A DNA stretch of 64,000 nt from Ilex aquifolium (Eukaryota > Streptophyta > Magnoliopsida > Aquifoliales > Aquifoliaceae): NCBI GenBank assembly GCA_951799425.1, contig OX637398.1, positions 20,594,270-20,658,269 on the forward strand, in the 5' to 3' direction. The notes under the pieces are model-generated. The model made no database searches. It saw only the letters and a program-made list of their open reading frames with translations, and was not told where the DNA came from. Every line of letters starts with the position of its first letter. The stretch's first letter is position 1. The translations under genes and the position numbers were made by a program. Positions 47,190-57,921 of this stretch are shown piece by piece.

Positions 47190-49020
47190 TTGATTATGGT
47201 TTTTGTGTGTTTATTACTTCTTTTTATGAGTTTCTTCTTTGGTAGTTGTTAAAGATATTGTAAGTTTTTGTGTGATTGATTATTTCTTTTTTGTGGATGA
47301 ATTGGATCGTTGATCTTTGATATGAACAAATCATATTCTATGAAATGAATGGTTCAATTTATCACTTTTATATGTTTTAAATGCATATATAGATTTAGCT
47401 TAATATTGATATATGATGGAACGAATGTGGATGTTAAGAATGTTTGTTAAAGTAACTACGCACATGATCGGTTTGACACCTCAACCTATCAACCGAGACT
47501 TAAAACCACATTTCTTGGAAAAATGGTATTTTCTCTATGCTTAAATTTTCAAATGTGCATCGATATTTGTTATTTTCAAGGTACAAGATGATCGGACTCA
47601 AAAATGGAATCGGTATATAACCGACATTCCCTGGAAAACCCGACATAACCAGTGGAGATAACAAATGATACCATGACAAGTTTCGAGCCTTACGATGCTT
47701 TCGAGAGACAATCAATGTTTACTCAAGTAAGGTCTTTCACTCTCAATTTTTGAATAATCTCATTGACCTTGCTTTGATTGACGTAATTAAAAGTGATCTA
47801 TTGACATATCCCACAGGGAACCTTTGCATACGATACATACATGTGCACATGCTTGAGAAATGATCTTAGGCCATCTTTGATTTGATATTGAGCCTTAGCC
47901 ATTTTTAAAAAAAAAATTATATCCCTAGTTAGCCATGCTTGAGCCCTCAATGTATGATCTCTTCTTCGATAAACCCGTATGATTACCAAGCCACAAGAGA
48001 ACATACTTGACATACCTTTGCTATCTAATTTTCTTGCACCCTCTTATAAATCAATATGACACAGAAATGCAAGGAAAAGGGAAAGGCTATGGAGGTTACT
48101 ATTCAACGACAAGAAGAATAGATGGGAACAATTGAAACATAAAAGAAGCAAAAAGGCAAGAAATTGCCAAGAAAGTGAAAAATGAGAAAAATGAAAGAAA
48201 GAAATATCATTTCTGGGCAAAATGTCGAAAAGTTAGAAAGAGTTGTGCTACACTACATAAACAGAGGATAGCTTTTGAATACTATTGACATCATTTCGTT
48301 AGCCACAGACCTCTGGCCACATTACAACCTATGAAAAGCCCTAATTGATCTCATGTCTGTTGCATGCATGTGTCGTCAACCAAAACTAGGGTATGGTAAA
48401 TGGTATTTCTTTAAATTGCATCAATATTCTTTCATGAGATTATGCCAAATATGATTAGTTGCTTCCTTAAATTTCACTCCTTTTCTAATTATGCATGTGA
48501 TTTTTCGATTGGCCACCCTCTGATCACATGACCCGTGAGAAACAAGTCACTATAATCGGAGCGAACTTTTGCTAAGAGCATTCTACGAGAGGTTTGTGAA
48601 ATCGAAGCTATCCATGGAAGGTGGTAAAATGGAGTGTTTTTTATATAACAATTCTTGTTGCTTGAATGATCATTCCTACTACACAGGGAATTCCAAATAC
48701 CAATGTAACAGATGCTAATTTTTGCATAGCATAAATACCAATGAAAGAGGATTATGCGGGAGATACGTCGAAATTGAGGGATGGGTGTCCCAACGACCAC
48801 GATGCTAATTTAATTTAATCAGCAATCTTATACATATCTGTTCGATTGAAGTTTGTGGGTAGCTTCACTGAAAACCCTCACGAGACAACACTCGTCCGCT
48901 AGGGTAAACCTAGGGGTTCAACGGCTTGTTGCATACGCTAAATGCAACCGGATGACCTCCGAAAATGGCACTAGGAGTAGATTTTCAAATTATTGTATTA
49001 CTAGAGACTAGCAATATTTA
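47190..49020. other. Non-coding 3' region of Athila-like element
   Basis: No convincing gene was seen. The stretch may be untranslated RNA between the post-pol ORF and the polypurine tract. Short frames on the minus strand show no family pattern. Confidence 0.5.
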
Positions 49021-49032
49021 GGTTGGGGGGTG
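49020..49032 (+). other. Polypurine tract of Athila-like element
   Basis: AGGTTGGGGGGTG directly precedes the 3' LTR start TGATTAG. A very similar AGGTTGGGGGGTGAG also occurs at about 44641, possibly a second internal tract. Confidence 0.8.
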
Positions 49033-50956
49033 TGATTAGTACTTAAAATTAGTATTTTACTATGCCTTTTTTTAGACTAATTGTACTTTGATGGAGTTCA
49101 AGTGATGTCATTTCAGGTCCTAAACTGAACAAGGACTCAAGAACAACAAGTATCACACTTGAATGTAACACCAGCACATTAGGGCACAAAAATTGGAGAA
49201 GCTTGGAGCACAGCCAGAACGGTCGAATGCCAACTCACGTTCGAACGTCCACTTGAACTGTAGCACACCTGACTGTTGAGAGAATGCATGTTGCAGCCAA
49301 GAAAGAAGACTCTAAAGCTCTGAGGCACTTGAGTGTCACGTTCGAACACCAACTCACGTTTGAACGTCCACTTGAGTTGATTGAAGACCAGACTACTGTA
49401 TAGAGTGTGGAAATGAACTTCACAGAAGACCACAGACCACTTGAGTGAGAGGGTCAGACCACATCTGGCGTTCGAACGCCCATAATGCAAAGACAAAAGA
49501 AACGTTCGTACGACAGACAACGTTCGAATGACCATAAAGCAAAAACAGAGACAACATTCAAACGCCAACTCACGTTCGAACGTTCTCCATAGAATGGCAG
49601 CAGAGTAGTTGGTTTTTTACTTGGACTTGGGCGGCATACACTATTCCTTCACCCCCTCTTGTCTCCTCCTCTTGCCTATAAATACTCTCATTGTTGGAGA
49701 ACTAAGGGAGACCAAGTAGAGAGGTTGATGGAGGCTTAGACTCCCACCAATATTGTTGTAGAGTAATTTTACATTTTCTTGTATGAAGTAGTTGTTTTAG
49801 AGATTAGTTTGGCTTAGTCCAACATCTCTTAGCTTGTTATAAAATCAATCTTATGCTTATGTTTTCATTTCCATGCATCGAGGGAGATAGCTTACCTTTG
49901 GTTGTGGATCAACCTCCAAAAGTGACTATCTTTCTTCTACTTTTAATTTGTGTATCATTCACTTCCATTGCTTGAGCTTCCTTCTTCCCTTAGAGGAGTG
50001 AAACTCTTCCACTTTTCTAGAGCTTCGCCAAAACCGTGAAGGGTGGAACGTGATTCACTCATTCTTTGTCGAAGATCAGCTCCTTATTTATTGTACTTTG
50101 TTTTGTGAATCCTCTACTTGGAGGAATGAGCATCACTCATTTTTTTAGCTTTATCAAAGCCATGAAGAGTGAGTAGTTTCTCATTCACTCTTTAGTAAGA
50201 GGAGAAGGACATATATAAATTATACGGATGTTATATTTGTGCAATTTCGATTATGTTTAATGCTTTATATTCCCTATGCTTATTGAATGATTGATTACAT
50301 CTAGCAAAGCTAAGGTACTTTGTATAACCAGGAGTTCTTTCTATAACATAGATAACTCTTGTATAGAAAGATTCATTGGTTCAGGGCAAGTACCCCGGCT
50401 AGATCTTCATGACTACCCTTCAATCTTTACAATTATTGTGCTTCAATTAAAGAATGGAAATGGAACATTAATGTCATGATTGTATGTCTTGTAGAAACAC
50501 TTGCTTGTTTGTAGACGGGTTAAGTCTTGGCCCAGACAATTCTTGTAAACTTCTAGAAAGACATCGGAATCATGTGCTTAATTCTCTTAATTCACTTTTA
50601 TCTTCTGATTAACCTGCTGTTGACACGGGGGTTAATTGAGTTATCAAGCACAAATGTAACAAACCGGATAATTAACTACATGTACAGATCCTTAAACTAA
50701 AGAGTGACTCTTTTACATTAGAGCTTATCTCATATTTTGTTTAGAAAAATCTCTTGGAAAGAATCTTATATTCTATCCAGGAAATCTCACACCTCACACA
50801 ACTTCAAATCTCAAAGGTTACAATCAATAGGTCTCCACCACTGCTTACCCCAAAACACCAAGAAGAGTTTCTAATGGATTCGACTTTGGACTCAAACCGG
50901 ATTATTACTATAGCTTGACCGCTTGCACTTGGGTGTACACATTTCGGATCAAGCTA
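49033..50956 (+). repeat. 3' LTR of Athila-like element (with a 422-bp insertion)
   Basis: It is homologous to 35791-37284 throughout, with the same CGTTCGAACG array (49220-49590) and TATA box (CCTATAAATACTC, near 49675). It is longer because of an extra segment at 49879-50300. It ends GGATCAAGCTA, followed by the duplication GGACG. Confidence 0.93.
49879..50300. mobile_element. 422-bp insertion in the 3' LTR
   Basis: Absent from the 5' LTR, where CCATGCATCTAGCAAAG is continuous (about 36622). Here CCATGCAT and CTAGCAAAG are separated by 422 bases that end in CAT, a possible 3-bp duplication. The insert contains repeated CACTCATTCTTT/GAGTGA words around 50050-50195. No terminal inverted repeat was recognised, so the class is unknown. 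It is also possible that the 5' LTR lost this segment. Confidence 0.6.
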
Positions 50957-52313
50957 GGACGATCCAACCCAGGAATAGTATACTAATCCTCAGTCTCGAT
51001 ACCACATGAGGGAACAGTGGTTTGGTCCTCGCAAGGCACCAACTCCACTACGAGTGATAGTGAACCTTCAAACCCACATGGATTAAGAAACGCATCTAAC
51101 CCACTCTACGATACTCGGTCAACGGCCACCCATGGTCATCCAAACATCCACAAGAGATACAATACAAACCCATTTCCTCAAATCACAAACAAATCAAAAA
51201 ATTCCCAAATTTCACATGTATTATTCCAATAGAACAATTTAAGAAAATATGCAAGAGATCATCAAAAATACCATTTTATTGTTTAATACAAAGCACTAGA
51301 GTTTTGAAATTAAGAACAAAGGAAAAATCAAGAGAAAAATCCATTTCTCTTGAAAACTAGGGTTTTAAGACAAGAAAAAGAGATTTCATGGCTATGCAAG
51401 CATAGCTTTGTTTAAAACATGGTAATATTTGGAAGAATATCAAGAATCAAGGATTTCCTAACACATAAATAGGATTTAGAGTCAAAACATACATATATAT
51501 AAACCTTAGCCTCAATGGAAGAGAATAGGAAGAAAGCCCTACCTTCTTCCTTAGTTTTGAGTGAAGAACTTGAAGATTTGATCTTTCCCAACTTGAATCA
51601 ACACTTTAATCTCTTGTTTTTCCCTTCTTTCTTCCTCTCTAAGCCTCTCTAGGGTTAGAAATATTGAAATGGGGCTAATGGAGGTGTCCTTAAGTATTTA
51701 TAGGGGGTGAAATGGTCCCTTGTGTGCAAATTTGAAAGTCAGAATTTGTAACTCACGTTCGAACGTCATTTGACGTTCGAACGTCAATAGTGCAAATTAT
51801 TGATTCACGTTCAAACGTCACTTTGGCGTTCGAACGTTGGTTGCTCCCAGTACTTCTGCATTTCCATCAGAGCTTTGCAGACACCAGAGTACTGGGACTC
51901 ACTGTCGTTCAAACGTCAATCCACGTTCGAACGTCCTCCCAGTTTTTGCTGGAACTTCCAGTGCAGTTTTGACCTATTTAGGGTTCGATTTGGACAATTT
52001 TTGTTAAATACTCTTTTGTATCCCTGGAAGTCTAGCATCTACTGTAAAAATTTCAGATCAAACGGACATCAAAATAAAAAGTTATGATCCAAACACTAAG
52101 GCTGTATCAAAAATCCTTCCTACTCAAATTCTCTCTAAAGTGTGCTTTCACTCTGGAATACTTTCAAACTTCTACCACATACCCTATCACCTCAACTAAC
52201 ATTTTTATTTCTACTCATACAATCTACGTAGTTCATGCATACAACATTACATATATTAGCATTTCAAAACATAATTATCTTACTATATAAATATACTAAT
52301 GTGGGGGTTTACA
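50957..52313 (-). repeat. Outer solo LTR, right part
   Basis: It continues the LTR begun at 34942, after the Athila-like insertion and its GGACG duplicate. It contains a palindrome array (51750-51945) upstream, on the minus strand, of a TATA box (plus: AAGTATTTATAGGGG, about 51693). It ends GGGGGTTTACA followed by ATTAT. Confidence 0.88.
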
Positions 52314-52318
52314 ATTAT

Positions 52319-52843
52319 ATTTATGTTTCCAATAAATCATTCGTGTAAAATTACTTAGTGGAACATTAAATTACTTTAGTAAATCACATGTGATGAATTT
52401 TAAAATTGTTAAGAGAATTTTATATTGTGGGTAGAAATATAATGGAAATTAAGGATGAGGAGTCTGATCCATGTCCAAAAGCAAGTTTATGTTCATCAAA
52501 TTTAATTTTAAAACTAACTAAACAAACTTTTGTACTAAAATATGCAATGATCAGATTTTGTGGATTTTATTTTCTGAGTAAGTAAAGCAATTCTATCTTG
52601 AATGAGTGTCATGATATTCATGCCAAACAATATAAACAAGATGATTACCAAGAGGAATTCAAGAGGGGAAGCCACTAGACCTACCTAAAAATTTGGAGGA
52701 CAAGGCTTCGTAAATAGAAGAGGGTGTAGGTGAATAAAAAATAGAAAGAACAAAGAACAAAGAACATATCCTCCAGGTAAATGAATAAAAGAATATTTGA
52801 TCAAACAACCTTTATCTATAGAAATCAGAAATAACATGAAAAC
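52319..52843. other. Gene-free AT-rich DNA
   Basis: A short unique-looking stretch between two LTRs of the same family. Nothing was recognised. Confidence 0.45.
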
Positions 52844-54990
52844 TGTAACGCCTTGGAAGACATTACTATCTACAAACTATCCAATCATGAAAGTAACTAA
52901 AAATAACAATTTAGATAATAAACAATCCATCCATCCATTAAATACCAGGTACTAAATATAATAAAGCATTGTAGTTTCTCTAAGTTACAATTCAAAGCCA
53001 AACTATAACTAGCAGCGAAATAATTAAATATAATGAAAACATTGTTTCATAGCCAACTCTAAAAATAATCTAGACTACGAAGAAGCATCTCTAAGCCTCC
53101 ACGTCAGGATCAATATAATGGTCATCTTCAGTCTTGAGAACAATTTGCTCATCTAATTCGACATCCTCCTCTATGTTAAAATATGTAAGTGTTGTTGTAG
53201 GGGTTGAGTAAAATCCCGTAGGAAATCCCTCTCAAATTCAAACAAGATTTTAAAACTATAAAATTATGACAAGTCTCTTTTGAAAAATAGCACATATACA
53301 TTTTGAAATTAAAACTATGATAATTATAATGATCTCAAGTATACGGAATACAATAAATCCATGGCAAGAATAACATTTAAGGATTAAAACAATTAATAAA
53401 TAACTCAGTAGCATCATCTCATAGTCTCATGTATATTGGTTGCTTCTCAAAAATCTACACAACGATACTGTCTCGTTCACCCACCACAAACTCACAATCT
53501 TAAACATTCCTCACAGGTCCAAATCAAAAACCACTTTAGGAAGAACGTATACCGTCTCCCGTGACATTGAAGAATCCTTCTCAGGAAAGGTATACCATCC
53601 TTTAGTCTCGAACTTACGTGAAAAATAGTGGTTGCTCTCACAAACAACAATCAACTACAAGTGTTAGACAACCATCTCACCGCCATTGGGATAAACTAAC
53701 CTCTAACACTCTATGGCATCTCTTGAAGGCAATTCAAGTCTGTCACAACCAACCATACAAGAGATGAAATCACAACTTTTATAATAACCGTAATCTTAAC
53801 CAATCACAATTTTTATTAACAATTCAAGTATTACAATTTCACAGTTCCTAATAAATTATAATAATAAAGGAATAAAAATATGCAAGAGATCATAACAAGA
53901 AAAATCACAATTTCGATATTCAAATTCAAAGGTTTTGCCAAAAATCACAATTTCTTGGAACAAGAACAAGTAGTTGATTGAAACCTAATTTATTCAATAA
54001 CAGAAGGTTTAAAATTCAAGAATCAATAGGTCTTTCATAATAAAACACGTGTTCAAGAAAAAAATAGGGTTCTGAAAATTCAAGAACAATTTTTCTTGAA
54101 TGCAAGACATGTGTCTAGTTGAAAACCACATATTACTCAAAAATGAATCAAGAACGAACATTTATTTAACATATAATAGTCAATAAGTTTCAAAAAATAC
54201 AAAAATAATACCCTAAGTCTCAATGAAATAAGTTGAGAAGAATCCCCTACCTCAATCCAATGTTTGAAGATATGCATAGCGTGTTTGAATCAATCTCAAT
54301 GCGAGAATCCCTTCGACTCTTGTGTTTTCTCCTTCTCTCTCGCTCTCTAGGGTTGCGCAAGGTTGAAAACTGATGAAACATGGCTAAAGGGACGTCCATA
54401 TGGTATTTATAGGGTGAAAAATGGAAAAAAAAACCTATAAATTGATCAGGGCCCTTTTTTAGGGAGGCGTCCAGACGGCACCAACTTTCTGTCCAGACTT
54501 CTGGAGCAATTTTCACCTAGTTAGAAGTCGATGCAGGAAATTTTCGTGAAATACAATTTTGTATCCCTGAAGTCTAGTTTCCACTATCCAAAAATCAGTT
54601 CAATCAGAGTTCAGAGTAAAAAATTGATAGCTAAAATATTAAGGTAATGTCCAGTTCCTTCCTATTCCAATTCTTTCTAAAATGCGTTTTAACTCCGGAA
54701 TACTTCCTAACATCTTATACATTTCATATTATCTCTCTCAAGGTTTATCGACCTTCCGGATCAATGGTGACCTTATGTTGACTTTAAAATATTTAGAAAT
54801 TCACCTAGCCACCCTTCTCAAACTTAAACACTTTCGAAACTAAGTTTGACCCAAAAGTCAATTCGCTCGAAATTCAAACTTCTTGATCAATCTTTCAACA
54901 ACGATTCAAGGTTTTACAATATTTTTATTCATCTTAGGAGAAATATTAAAATGATATTATTTTTACTTAATTCTATTACGGGGTCTTACA
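52844..54990 (-). repeat. 3' LTR of a minus-strand gypsy element (Tekay/Del-like)
   Basis: It starts TGTAACGCCTTGG and ends GGGGTCTTACA. It is homologous to 160-1321 and to the outer solo LTR. On the minus strand it is preceded by ACGGGAGGTGGAT (complement of 54991-55003), a polypurine tract typical of this lineage, so this is the 3' LTR. A minus-strand TATA (plus: GGTATTTATAGGG, about 54402) has a GGCGTCCAGACGG motif upstream (about 54465). No 5-bp match joins its ends, as expected when the other LTR is missing. Confidence 0.75.
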
Positions 54991-55330
54991 ATCCACCTCC
55001 CGTAAAAGAAAGTTTCGTCCTTGAAACTTAATCGTCAACGTAGTCAATTGGGATTAAATTGACTACACGATTTCAACGAATATTAATCCTGTAAACCTCA
55101 AATCCAAGATCAAAATAGATTTCTCATATTCTAAAATTTAAATTCATCCCTTAAACTTAAACCATCATTGCAATTATTAGAAGTCCCCAAGATTACCTTC
55201 ATTTTCCAGCGTTCATATATCACCTCTATTCTCAATTTTTCGCCTATCCCTTATCCCAAAAAATTTAGTGCGATTGTCGGGACTAATTCATTCAGCTAGC
55301 TATTCATGAGTCTCAAACATTCAAGAGTTC
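54991..55330 (-). mobile_element. Truncated interior of the gypsy element
   Basis: Polypurine tract followed (plus direction) by GTTTCGTCCTTGAAACTT, a word that adjoins the tract in Tekay/Del-type elements. Beyond about 55330 nothing recognisable remains. No coding domain is present. Confidence 0.5.
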
Positions 55331-56934
55331 TTTCCATCTGTATGATGATGCCTTGAAGAGGATGAAGGGCAGGGGAAAAAAATGGGAATGGAAGAAAGAA
55401 AATTCTTTAGAATAAAACTGGCATAACCATTTAGGTTCATCATTTGATTGGTTACTAAATTTTGGGGAAATATCCTACATGCTAATGAATTTTAACACCG
55501 GTTTCAATTGTGGCAGAGGTGGCATTAGTTGTGGTGCTGGAGGGGGTGGTGAGGTGATGGTGGCAGCAAAGGTTAAGATGAGGTGATGGCGACAGTGTTG
55601 AAGTTGTAATGGTGGTGGTGGTAGGGTAATTGTGGCCTGGTGATGGTGGTGGTGGTGGTAAAGATGGGATACTTCTGATTGGGTAGTGGAGGGAAAGGGT
55701 AAAATTAAAAAAACCCATGATTTTTAAACTTCACCTCCTTGTATTGATAAAACAAGTTGATCCAATTTTAGAAAAAAATTAATATTCAATGATCAGTACT
55801 TTTTTTTTCGGGGGGGAGGGGGAGAGGGGAAGGGACTTGAACTCTTGACCTCAAGAAGGTAAAACTTTCACACGGCAATTTGTTGTCTTATCTTCATTTA
55901 ATTTATAGTTTTATCTTCATTTGTTTGGTTATTAATATTTAATAAATAGCATAAATACTCGTTAACTTTGAAAATTATTTGGATTTACCTCTTGAAGTTT
56001 CATATTTTTCTCTCAATTTTGATCTGGAACTCTTGAAATCGTAGCAATTTATTCCTTTTATTTACTTTGGCATTAAACCAAACATAAAAAAAAATAAAAA
56101 AAATAAGTTTATGGGCTAAGTTGAAGGAAGTTGGTGGATTTTTCAGTATATTCTAATGGAAAATTGGGCAAAAAGGACCGATTATTAGGATTCTGAGAGT
56201 TTGAGTATAAATTTATAAAAAAAAAAATGGAAAGACCAAGAAGATTTTTTATATGCAAGATGTGATTTTAATAAAAGGGAAAATTACACATTAACCCCCT
56301 CAACTATACTATTTGTCTCACTTTCCTGCTTTAACTGTCATGTTTCGCACGTTGCATCCAAATTGCCAAAATCCATTACAAAAAGTATAGAAAGTTGCGT
56401 CTCTTTGTCTACCTAAACAATGTGATTTTGTTTTACTTACTCTAACGTACATCTATTTTTTGGGACAAAGTTAAACCAATACAAGTAGTTAAGGGAGTAA
56501 CTTGACATCAATTTTTTAGGACAAAATTAAATCAATACAAGTAGATAAGGTGGGTAACGTGAGAAACACGATGGTGAATTACTAAATTGGATGATGTGAG
56601 ATCAAACTCACAGGTTAAAAAATCAAAGGATAATTACCCTCTAGAAAATGTGGAGGAGACCCACATGAAATGTTGTTTTTGTCCATGCATAAATTAGCTT
56701 CCGGATGCAACAAAATAGGTCCCCCTCACCTTCTTAGTCATTGGACTCACTCTAGATCCAACTCTAAGTCAAGCATCCCTATGACATAATGTCTTTCTCA
56801 AGCAAAAAATTTGCAATGAATCATGACAATTTCCTTGGTAGAATTTTCATTACAGATAGTTTAAGGACCATTGAACCTCCGAATACAAAGTTTTTGTCAC
56901 CATGCAGACAAAGTTTTTGTCACTATTTTCATTA
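55331..56934. other. Gene-free DNA before the second oxidase block
   Basis: It contains a GGT-rich tract (55497-55665, similar to that at 14865-15915), a G-rich run at about 55808-55840 and AT-rich sequence. No gene was seen. Confidence 0.5.
55497..55665. repeat. Short GGT/GAT-rich tract
   Basis: Imperfect GGTGGTGAT units, like a small version of the minisatellite at 14865-15915. The Pro/Thr/His-rich frame on the minus strand is a by-product. Confidence 0.7.
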
Positions 56935-57778
56935 TGTATAGTTTTTCAACATATTATTTTAACTTCTTTTACTTGTTCCAAATTTTTCTAGTTTTTTAAT
57001 GTTCTTCATTCAGAACTTTTAAATTATAGATTTAAGATTATTTTTTTTATAAATTATATATTTTTATCATTTTTCTAGTTCCTAGGTTTATAAACGAGTT
57101 AATTTTTAAAAATATAGTGAATTTTTATAATTAGATCCTTATATTCTAATAGGCATATCTAAGGTAAAAATCTACGCGCATATCAAACACCATATATAAA
57201 TGAGTATTGTAAGATTAATATAAAAATTCATATGTATACATATGTGTTTGTGGGTAGAGTTTAAAAAAAATCAATCAAATAAATATGATAGTCATTGTCA
57301 TTCATAAAATGCGAGAGAATCGAGTCTCGTAATTTTTCATGAAAGAATATTATGTGATTTCTTTTTGGTACTATAAATATATACTAAATTAATTGAAATT
57401 TAGAGACAGAAAGAACTTGAGAAAATGAGAAAGCAATATCGTGAAATAATGTTCTAGAGGAAAAAGACTATTAACAGATAAAAAATAGAGCTGTAAGACA
57501 CATTACACCTAAAAAAAACTTTTGGGGTGGCAAGTGAAAAGGAACATAGTTATGGGAAGCTAAAGAAAAGATCTGGGTTATTTCAGTATAAATCGAATAA
57601 AATATCACCATCTTTAAATAGACACACACAGTTGTCTGTCCACCATCCGTGGTCCAGTCGCCATTTTTTTATTCCAATCTCTGAATATTCGTCTTTAATT
57701 TTGGTAAAATCTTTGACATGTTCTTGCATTGGCCTCTCTTGTTTGACTAAAGCTTGGCTTAAGAGATACATTGTACAG

Positions 57779-57789
57779 ATATATATATT
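57779..57789 (+). promoter_or_regulatory. TATA box of ascorbate oxidase 2
   Basis: ATATATATATT lies 143 bases before the start codon, in a promoter that is nearly identical to that of gene 1 for ~970 bases. An 11-base insertion lies in the 5' leader just before the ATG. Confidence 0.6.
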
Positions 57790-57921
57790 GGACAATCAAT
57801 CACTGAAACTACAAGGCAATCAAGCAAACATTTCTTCGTGGGTGAAGCAAACAACTACTCACGAATAAAACTTTTCAGTTTATTCAGTTAGTAGTTTCAG
57901 CAAGCTTTCCCGGGATTAGCC

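Larger units (their letters stand above)
35791..50956 (+). mobile_element. Athila-like Ty3/gypsy retrotransposon, 15.2 kb
   Basis: LTRs 35791-37284 and 49033-50956 enclose gag, protease, reverse transcriptase, RNase H, integrase (the gypsy order) and a further ORF after pol. The 5-bp duplication GGACG is exact (35786-35790 and 50957-50961). The primer site TGGCGCCGTTGCCGGGGA and the protein motifs (SDSKWVSPTQVVPKN, MDDFSVYGDSF, PCHLPVELEH-type integrase end) point to the Athila lineage. Gag and pol have several frameshifts and the integrase is split by a solo LTR (42399-43719). It is therefore non-autonomous, but the post-pol ORF is open. Confidence 0.95.

Noticed and set aside
48489..48800. 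103-codon minus-strand frame in the Athila 3' region
   Set aside because: No recognisable motif, opposite to the element's transcription, and of a length expected by chance.
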